From Alloyangia pacifica (GTDB lineage: Bacteria; Pseudomonadota; Alphaproteobacteria; Rhodobacterales; Rhodobacteraceae): DNA of 64,000 nucleotides. Both the position numbers and the translations under genes were made by a program. Shown piece by piece: positions 58,728 to 64,000 of this stretch (the stretch's first letter is position 1; each line of letters begins with the position of its first letter). A model generated the notes under the pieces. The model saw only the letters and a program-made list of their open reading frames with translations. It ran no database searches and was not told where the DNA came from. The stretch spans positions 372,001 to 436,000 of the forward strand of contig NZ_FOZW01000003.1 of NCBI RefSeq assembly GCF_900116195.1, written 5' to 3'.

Positions 58728-59045
58728 TTACTCGTCGTCATCCCCGGGGACGTCGGTGATCTCGTCGAGCGACACGTTGTCGTCCTCGTCGTCGTCGAGA
58801 ACATCATCGTCGTCGAGTTCGACTTCGACATCATCTTCCAGCAGATCGACGTCTTCCGACTCCTCGGTCTGGGCACGACGCGGGGCGCCATCGGGCTGGT
58901 CTGCCGACAGCATGGTGCGCTTGCCGGTATCGAGTGTCAGCACCTCACCGGTGTACGGCGAGACGATCGGATCCTTGTTCAGGTCGTAGAAACGCTTCCC
59001 GGTGGTCGGGCAGACGCGCTTCGTGCCCCATTCTTCTTTGGGCAT
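58728..59045 (-). CDS. TIGR02300 family protein (FYDLN acid domain)
   Basis: A 105-residue protein of a family found almost only in alphaproteobacteria. The conserved N-terminal half has EEWGTKRVCPTTGKRFYDLN, PIVSPYTGE and a single Cys; the C-terminal half is a low-complexity acidic tail of Asp and Glu (about residues 60-105). The name comes from the FYDLN motif. No catalytic role is known; the Cys-Pro-x-x-G motif resembles half of a zinc ribbon. It diverges from the DUF45 protease gene. Confidence 0.95.
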   Translation of the reverse strand: MPKEEWGTKRVCPTTGKRFYDLNKDPIVSPYTGEVLTLDTGKRTMLSADQPDGAPRRAQTEESEDVDLLEDDVEVELDDDDVLDDDEDDNVSLDEITDVPGDDDE

Positions 59046-59150
59046 GGGTGGTCCCCTTCAGCTGGCTTGTACGGTCGACAATCTGCAGCCTCTGCCATAA
59101 CACAGGGGCAGTGTCAAAACTTTTGGCCAATGCAGTCCAGAGGCGCAGAA

Positions 59151-59843
59151 ATGGGGCAGATAACCCTTCCAGGCAATCCGCCGATCTCGATCACCCTGCG
59201 CCGCTCGGCGCAGGCGCGACGGTTGTCGCTGCGGCTGTCGCAGCTCGACGGCAGGGTGACGCTGACGCTGCCGCGGCGGCTGCCCGAGGCGGAGGCGATC
59301 GGCTTCCTGCGCGAGAAGGAAGGCTGGCTGCGCGGCCACCTCGAAAGCCGCGGCGCGGATGTGGCGGTGGGGCTCGGCGCGCGGTTGCCCTTCGAGGGAC
59401 GGGCGCATGAAATTCGCGCGGGTCAGGGGCGCAGCGTCCGCTGCCACGGTGACGCGCTGGAAGTGCCAGGAGCAGCCGAGCAGGTGCCCGCACGGCTCAT
59501 GGGCTGGCTGCGCGCCGAGGCGCGCGATCGGCTGGCCGAGGCCTCGGACCGCCATTCCGCCGCGCTGGGGCTACCCTACAGCCGGCTGACGCTGCGCGAC
59601 ACGCGCTCGCGTTGGGGCTCCTGCACCGCCGAGGGCGGCCTGATGTATTCGTGGCGGCTGGTCATGGCACCGCCCGAGGTGCTCGATTACGTGGCGGCGC
59701 ACGAGGTGGCGCATCTGGCGCAGATGAACCACTCCCCGGCCTTCTGGGCGGTGGTGGAGCAGCTCTACGGTGACTGGCGACCGGCGCGGCGCTGGCTGCG
59801 CGACGAGGGCGCTTCGCTGCACCGCTACCGTTTCGGCGATTGA
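59151..59843 (+). CDS. DUF45/YgjP-like zinc metalloprotease
   Basis: A 230-residue cytosolic metallopeptidase of the M48-related YgjP/DUF45 family. The zinc site HEVAHLAQMNHSPAFW (HExxH plus downstream His) is in the last quarter, preceded by RWGSCTAEGGLMYSWRLVMAPPEVLDYVAAHE, the family-defining block. The N-terminal half is beta-rich. The start at MGQITLPG was preferred to an ATG 21 bases earlier; both lack a strong ribosome-binding site. The role is unknown, though some members act on ubiquitin-like or short-lived substrates. The GntR gene starts 35 bases after the stop. Confidence 0.9.
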   Translation: MGQITLPGNPPISITLRRSAQARRLSLRLSQLDGRVTLTLPRRLPEAEAIGFLREKEGWLRGHLESRGADVAVGLGARLPFEGRAHEIRAGQGRSVRCHGDALEVPGAAEQVPARLMGWLRAEARDRLAEASDRHSAALGLPYSRLTLRDTRSRWGSCTAEGGLMYSWRLVMAPPEVLDYVAAHEVAHLAQMNHSPAFWAVVEQLYGDWRPARRWLRDEGASLHRYRFGD

Positions 59844-59877
59844 CGCGGCGCGCGCCACAGCGGAGATTGCGCGGATC

Positions 59878-60531
59878 ATGATCCAGCCCCAGCCCCGTAC
59901 GTCCGACATCGTCCTTTCCGCCCACGAGCGCGTCTACCGCGGGCTGCGCCAGCGCATCATGCTGGGGCAGATCGCGCCGGGAGAGTCGCTCACCCTGCGC
60001 GGCATCGGCCGCGAGTTCGACGTCTCGATGACCCCCGCGCGCGAAGCGATCAACCGGCTGGTCGCCGAGGGCGCGCTGTCGATGTCCTCCTCCGGCCGGG
60101 TCTCGACGCCGGAACTGTCGAACGAGCGGATCGAGGAGCTTGCGGCGCTGCGGGCGCTGATCGAGGTCGAACTGGCCTCGCGCGCGCTGCCGCGGGCGCA
60201 TATGGCGCTGATCGACCGGCTGCAGACGATCAACGGCACGATCTCCGAGATGATCCAGGCGCGCGACGCGGTGGGCTACATCCGCACCAACCTCGAGTTC
60301 CACCGCACGCTCTATCTGCGCGCGCAGGCGCCCGCGATGCTGGCGATGACCGAAACCGTCTGGCTGCAGCTCGGGCCCACCATGCGCAAGCTCTACGGCC
60401 GTCTCCGTCGCACCGAGGCACCGCAGTATCACAGGCTGATGATCGCGGCGCTGAAGGCCGGGGACGAGCCGGGACTGCGGCTGGCGGTGCGCTCGGACGT
60501 CACGCAGGGGCTGCGGATGCTTGCCACCTGA
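59878..60531 (+). CDS. GntR-family regulator, FCD subfamily
   Basis: A 217-residue regulator: winged helix-turn-helix (about 12-75; LRGIGREFDVSMTPAREAINRLVAEG) and FCD effector domain with LEFHRTLYLRAQAP and a YHRLMIAAL segment; the His set for metal binding is partly visible. It begins 35 bases after the protease gene. The next gene (DUF1206) is 74 bases downstream. The effector is unknown. It is unrelated in sequence to the FCD regulator at 4.3 kb beyond the family level. Confidence 0.88.
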   Translation: MIQPQPRTSDIVLSAHERVYRGLRQRIMLGQIAPGESLTLRGIGREFDVSMTPAREAINRLVAEGALSMSSSGRVSTPELSNERIEELAALRALIEVELASRALPRAHMALIDRLQTINGTISEMIQARDAVGYIRTNLEFHRTLYLRAQAPAMLAMTETVWLQLGPTMRKLYGRLRRTEAPQYHRLMIAALKAGDEPGLRLAVRSDVTQGLRMLAT

Positions 60532-60605
60532 CACAGACCGGCGGGGAACCGGGAGGGGGGCAGGGGCATTGAGGGGATATCTCTCAGCCAGCCCCGGAGC
60601 CCGCC

Positions 60606-61508
60606 ATGACCCTCGCCGACTCGCTTTCGCTGCAGCCTGACTCGCGCCGCGCCCGCCGGCTCGAGGATGTGAACCCCGAGGATTTCGCCTGGTCGATTCC
60701 GGTGATGCGCGCCGGCTACGCGGGGCGCGGGCTGGTCTACCTCGTGGTGGCGGGTGTCTCGCTCTGGTCGATCCTGCACGGTGGGCAGGCCGAGGGCACC
60801 TCGGAAGCGATGCAGAGCCTGCAGGGCGGCTGGGGCACGGCGGTGATCGTGCTCATTGCGCTTGGCATGTTCGCCTATGCGGTCTGGCGTCTGGTCGACT
60901 GCATCTGGGACCTCGAGGCCTACGGGCGCGGCGCCAAGGGACTGATCGCCCGCGCGGGCATGCTGGTCACCGGCGCGGCGCATCTCGGCATCGGCGGCCT
61001 CGCGGTGACCCTGCTCGTGGGGCGTAGCGGCGGCAGCAGCGGGAGGCAGATGCTCGACACGGTGCTCCAGAGCCCCGGCGGCCAACTCGCTGTGGGCGTC
61101 GCGGGGCTGCTCACCGTCGGGGCAGGGGGCTATTACCTGCATAAGGCCTATAAGGAAGAGTATCGCAACCATCTGCGTGCCAACCGTTTCACCACCCATA
61201 TGAACGGGGCGCTGAAGGCCGGTCTCGCGGCGCAGGGCGTGGTGATCGGCATCATCGGTATGCTGATCTGCTATGCCGCGCTGCAAGCCAATGCCTCCGA
61301 GGCAGGTGGACTGGGGAGTGCCTTCGACTGGCTGCAGGGTCAGGTCTACGGCCGGGTTCTGGTGGGGCTGCTGTGCCTCGGCCTGCTGGGCTTCGCGCTC
61401 TTCTGCTTCGTCAATGCGGGCTACCGGATCATTCCGAAGGCTGCTGACCGTGGCATCGAGTCGGTCGGCGCGCGTCTGCGCGCCGCGGCTGAGAATGCGG
61501 CGTCCTGA
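60606..61508 (+). CDS. DUF1206 integral membrane protein
   Basis: A 300-residue membrane protein with three copies of the DUF1206 two-helix unit (about residues 38-105, 120-190, 205-285), each with a similar pattern such as RAGYAGRGLVYLVVAGVSLWSIL, then ARAGMLVTGAAHLGIGGLAVTLLVG and KAGLAAQGVVIGIIGMLICYAAL. The triple repeat is the family's usual architecture. Function unknown. An inverted repeat, GTTCATGCG/CGCATGAAC, lies at 61553-61579 after its stop. Confidence 0.92.
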   Translation: MTLADSLSLQPDSRRARRLEDVNPEDFAWSIPVMRAGYAGRGLVYLVVAGVSLWSILHGGQAEGTSEAMQSLQGGWGTAVIVLIALGMFAYAVWRLVDCIWDLEAYGRGAKGLIARAGMLVTGAAHLGIGGLAVTLLVGRSGGSSGRQMLDTVLQSPGGQLAVGVAGLLTVGAGGYYLHKAYKEEYRNHLRANRFTTHMNGALKAGLAAQGVVIGIIGMLICYAALQANASEAGGLGSAFDWLQGQVYGRVLVGLLCLGLLGFALFCFVNAGYRIIPKAADRGIESVGARLRAAAENAAS

Positions 61509-61552
61509 GGGCAAGGCGCATCCCGCCCGCGCATCCGCGATGATCCCCGGTC

Positions 61553-61579
61553 GTTCATGCGGTCACGCATCGCATGAAC
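61553..61579. repeat. Inverted repeat after DUF1206
   Basis: GTTCATGCG (61553-61561) and CGCATGAAC (61571-61579) form a perfect 9-bp dyad with a 9-base loop. A short A-run (61587-61592) follows 7 bases after the repeat, rather than T, so it is not a good terminator for the plus-strand gene. Confidence 0.5.
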
Positions 61580-61767
61580 TGCGCCGAAAAAAGACTCCCT
61601 GCCAGCAGGTTGCGTCGGAGTTCATGTGGCGAGAGTCGGTGCCTTTGCGGGCCCGGGTAAGCCAGCATGGCGCAATTCCGGAACGGGATCGCCAAGCAAT
61701 TTGGGTCGGAAATTTGAAATCTGGCTTGTTTGGGGGGCGGGGGTGAGGATTTTAGGGCCTATCGAGG

Positions 61768-61937
61768 TCTTTATGGAAAATTTCGGGCGCTGTTTATATC
61801 CATATGCGCCAAAGGTTTTTGCCAATCAGTCAGTTGTCGAGAGATGGTTGAGCGTGGATATAAGTCAAATTTCGGCCATATCGGGATATTCCGATGAGAG
61901 CGTCAAGTGCAGACGCCGGAGGAGAGTGTCCCCCTGA
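61768..61937 (+). pseudogene. AraC-type HTH C-terminal relic
   Basis: A frame starting at ATG 61768 ends with LSVDISQISAISGYSDES followed by a shortened CRRRRRVSP. This mirrors the second helix-turn-helix and C-terminal end of AraC/XylS regulators (I-S-x-I-A-x-x-x-G-Y-S-D-E-S...F-R-R-x-G-V-S-P), with several residues missing after the GYSDES helix. The upstream part of the frame lacks AraC character. It is likely a truncated fragment of a regulator in the AT-rich relic. Confidence 0.4.
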
Positions 61938-62125
61938 TCTCTTGAAAAGGCGCGATAAATCTAGGAAAACTCCAAGTTTCGCGCGAATTTACGTGTTTCT
62001 TATGGGGGGAAGATCAGGCGGCGGCCGAGGAAGTTCGGCGAGATTTTTCCGTGTAGTGTGGTGGGTAGGCGATACAGGATTGATAGAAGATCCTCATTCA
62101 GGGGACCCGCCATTGTGAATATGCC

Positions 62126-62278
62126 ATGAGGTGGTCAAAGAATTACGAGCAGGTTAAACATTCGGGGTGCGGGCGGGTGTTCGCTATCGAGGTGGTGTTG
62201 AAATTTGACTATAACGCGGCGAGAAGAAAATACCTTGGTTTTCGAAGAATACCTTCAATCAGTTCGGCGCAGGCCTGA
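62126..62278 (+). CDS. Possible 50-residue peptide
   Basis: An open frame of 50 codons in the AT-rich island, starting MRWSKNYEQVKHSG and ending with RRIPSISSAQA. It has no clear ribosome-binding site and no recognisable domain. Base composition is unlike the neighbours. It may be a relic or a small gene from foreign DNA. Confidence 0.22.
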   Translation: MRWSKNYEQVKHSGCGRVFAIEVVLKFDYNAARRKYLGFRRIPSISSAQA

Positions 62279-62337
62279 GTAATCCGAGCTATTCCAAAAT
62301 CCTGTGCCGCGTCCTTCAACTTCCGCCTTTACATGAA

Positions 62338-62377
62338 GAAGCCCCGGAATGCGGCGGGAACCGCGCTCCGAGGCTTC
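62338..62377 (-). terminator. Stem-loop downstream of accA
   Basis: GAAGCC (62338-62343) pairs with GGCTTC (62372-62377), extended through CGGA/TCCG with interruptions. On the minus strand it lies 25 bases after the accA stop and is followed by TTCATG, so termination is plausible but not strong. Confidence 0.5.
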
Positions 62378-62401
62378 GAGTGTTGGCTAAGGAAGAGCGT
62401 C

Positions 62402-63364
62402 TTAGGCGGCGAGCCCCTTCGAGCCCATCGACAGGAACTTCTGGCGGCGTGCCTTGACCAGCTCGGCCGGTTTCATGCCGTCCATCTCCTCGAGCAGGGC
62501 GGAGATATTCTTGCCAACTGCCTCGATTGCATCCAGCGGCGCACGGTGCGCGCCGCCCAGCGGCTCGGGGATCACCTTGTCGGCGACGCCCAGCTTGAGC
62601 AGGTCCTGCGCGGTCAGGCGCAGCGCCTCGGCGGCCTCGCGCATCTTCTCGGCGTCCTTCCACAGGATCGAGGCGCAGCCCTCGGGCGAGATCACCGAGT
62701 AGACCGAATGCTCGAGCATCGCCACGCGGTTGGCGGTGGCGAAGGCCACGGCTCCGCCGGAGCCGCCTTCGCCGATGATCACGGTCACCAGCGGCACGCC
62801 GATCTGCAGGCACTTCTCGGTCGAGCGGGCGATCGCCTCGGACTGGCCGCGCTCTTCGGCGCCCTTGCCCGGGTAGGCGCCGGGGGTGTCGACGAGGGTG
62901 ATCACCGGCAGGCCGAACTTGTCGGCCATTTCCATCAGGCGGATCGCCTTGCGGTAGCCCTCGGGGCGGGCCATGCCGAAGTTGCGCTCGATGCGCGACT
63001 GGGTGTCATTGCCCTTCTCGTGGCCGATCACCACCACCGGGCGGTCGTTGAAACGGGCAAGCCCGCCCATCACCGCGTGGTCATCGGCAAAGCCGCGGTC
63101 GCCGGCGAGCGGCGTGTACTCGGTGAACAGGGCGTCGATGTAGTCTTTGCAATGGGGACGGTCGGGATGCCGCGCCACCTGGCATTTCCGCCAGGGCGTC
63201 AGCTTCTTGTACAGATCCTTGAGCAGATCGTCGGCCTTGCGGTCGAGCGCGGCCGCCTCGTCCTCCACATGCATCTCTTCGTTCTTCCGCGCCATGGCGC
63301 GCAGTTCTTCCGCCTTGCCTTCGATCTCGGCGAGGGGTTTTTCAAAGTCGAGATAATGCGTCAT
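62402..63364 (-). CDS. accA: Acetyl-CoA carboxylase carboxyltransferase alpha subunit
   Basis: A 320-residue subunit of acetyl-CoA carboxylase that, with AccD, transfers CO2 from biotin to acetyl-CoA to give malonyl-CoA for fatty-acid synthesis. It starts with the AccA-specific helix [17 protein letters not shown], continues with [52 protein letters not shown] and [21 protein letters not shown], and ends [19 protein letters not shown]. Length and motif order are normal. accD and the biotin subunit are elsewhere. It is a separate system from the propionyl-CoA carboxylase at 20-26 kb. Confidence 0.97.
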   Translation of the reverse strand: MTHYLDFEKPLAEIEGKAEELRAMARKNEEMHVEDEAAALDRKADDLLKDLYKKLTPWRKCQVARHPDRPHCKDYIDALFTEYTPLAGDRGFADDHAVMGGLARFNDRPVVVIGHEKGNDTQSRIERNFGMARPEGYRKAIRLMEMADKFGLPVITLVDTPGAYPGKGAEERGQSEAIARSTEKCLQIGVPLVTVIIGEGGSGGAVAFATANRVAMLEHSVYSVISPEGCASILWKDAEKMREAAEALRLTAQDLLKLGVADKVIPEPLGGAHRAPLDAIEAVGKNISALLEEMDGMKPAELVKARRQKFLSMGSKGLAA

Positions 63365-63474
63365 GCTCGGGCACTCTTGTTGGTCGCGGCCTATATGGCC
63401 TCGAAGGCGCGCGGATGCAACAAAGCAAGCTCGATTGCCACATCTGCGGGCCTTCTGGCGAGATGGAAGCGGCG

Positions 63475-64000
63475 TCAGGCCAGCAGCACCGGCAGCATCG
63501 AGGCGATCAGCAGGGCCGCCATGCTCCAGTTGAACAGGCGCAGCCGGGCTGGATTGGTCAGCACCCGCCGCAGGCTGCCGCCGAGCACCGTCCAGGTGGT
63601 GGTCGAGATCGCGCCCATGGCGACATAGGTGCCCGCCACCAGCAGTACCGCGGGCAGATCGCGGCTGACCGCGTAGAGGGTGATCGCCCCCAGCGCCATC
63701 GACCAGGCCTTGGGGTTGACCCATTGGAAGGCGGCCGCCTGCAAAAAGCTCATAGGCCGCGCGCCGGCCTTCGCCTCGCCCGGCGCGGCGGCATGGGCGA
63801 TCTTCCACGCGAGCCACAGCATGTACAGCACCGACAGGACCGTCAGCGCGCCGCGCACCATCGGGAAGGCCTCGAAGACGCGCATGGCACCGAGCCCTAC
63901 CAGCAGCACCATCGCCGGAAACCCCAGTGCCACGCCCAGCATATGCGGCACGCTGCGACCGAAGCCGAAATTGGCACCCGAAGCGAGCAGCATGAGGTTG
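63475..64000 (-). CDS. LysE-family amino-acid exporter, N-terminus outside window
   Basis: At least 175 residues of a LysE/RhtB exporter. The visible start [27 protein letters not shown] is the segment after the family's conserved TPGPN motif, so the N-terminal few residues are cut. Five hydrophobic helices remain (for example [16 protein letters not shown] and [18 protein letters not shown]), with the family's FQWVNPKAW motif. It would export basic amino acids or related compounds across the inner membrane. The stop is 110 bases upstream of the accA start, on the same strand. Confidence 0.85.
   Translation of the reverse strand, partial: NLMLLASGANFGFGRSVPHMLGVALGFPAMVLLVGLGAMRVFEAFPMVRGALTVLSVLYMLWLAWKIAHAAAPGEAKAGARPMSFLQAAAFQWVNPKAWSMALGAITLYAVSRDLPAVLLVAGTYVAMGAISTTTWTVLGGSLRRVLTNPARLRLFNWSMAALLIASMLPVLLA

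Larger units (their letters stand above)
61509..62401. other. AT-rich relic island
   Basis: 893 bases with much lower GC than the rest of the window and no intact gene. It holds the dyad at 61553-61579, an AraC-like C-terminal relic (61768-61937), a 50-codon open frame (62126-62278) and a stem at 62338-62377 downstream of accA. Base composition and fragmentation suggest an eroded insert. Confidence 0.6.

Noticed and set aside
61553-61579. Terminator of the DUF1206 gene
   Set aside because: The dyad is perfect but is followed by A residues, not T, on the plus strand.
61626-61767. A 103-codon plus-strand frame covering the start of the AT-rich island
   Set aside because: Only the last part has AraC-like character; the first 47 codons look non-coding, so the frame is not called as a gene.

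Overview
The window is high-GC chromosomal DNA from an alphaproteobacterium of the Rhodobacteraceae (Roseobacter group). The evidence is the propionyl-CoA block pccR / pccB / unknown genes / pccA / DUF4174 / mcm, a cytochrome aa3 subunit I gene (ctaD) standing alone behind a perfect FNR-type box, a TIGR02300 acidic protein, an Hda-like AAA protein, and an interspersed intergenic repeat seen in roseobacter genomes. The genus cannot be fixed from sequence alone. No rRNA, CRISPR array, prophage or intact insertion sequence was found; there is one tRNA (Ala, TGC).

Layout. 1-11 kb: lytic transglycosylase (cut by the window edge), UbiH-type hydroxylase, a pyrimidine 5'-nucleotidase divergent from a GntR regulator, a fused MshEN-GT2 glycosyltransferase, carA divergent from a YqeY-like gene, a GT-A-like protein, DUF2244 and a phosphoesterase. 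11-17 kb: ctaD, a long structured intergenic region, AmpD-type amidase, an Excalibur-type lipoprotein, gatA-gatC and a lipoprotein. 17-29 kb: the propionyl-CoA to succinyl-CoA module, with regulator PccR, a Bcr/CflA-type transporter, pccB, pccA, mcm and several small unknown or lipoprotein genes between them. 29-34.6 kb: VOC and GNAT proteins, a DjlA-like co-chaperone, an EEP hydrolase, a secreted protein and a Ppx/GppA phosphatase. 34.6-41.4 kb: an AAC(6')-like acetyltransferase, ppk1, an Hda-like gene, a PerM-like exporter and proS.

41.4-55.8 kb is a catabolic block. On the minus strand a tight seven-gene operon encodes a trimethylamine-dehydrogenase-family flavoprotein, a complete polyamine/opine-type ABC importer, a YtcJ-like amidohydrolase and an ArgE-type deacylase. 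Upstream on the same strand are a LysR regulator, an aldehyde dehydrogenase and an FAD monooxygenase, and a PuuB-like oxidase diverges from them. Together they look like uptake, deacylation, oxidative N-dealkylation or deamination and aldehyde oxidation of an N-substituted amine whose identity is not known. TTAGG motifs, one in a clear LysR-type dyad, occur at the likely promoters. This is the best candidate for an undescribed pathway.

55.8-64 kb: a TetR/MFS pair with an unusually good operator, an eroded AAA-ATPase gene, tRNA-Ala, TIGR02300, a DUF45-type metalloprotease, a second GntR regulator, DUF1206, an AT-rich relic island with an AraC-like fragment, accA and a truncated LysE-family exporter.

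Assignments rest on reading motifs and family resemblance by eye; no database search was run.
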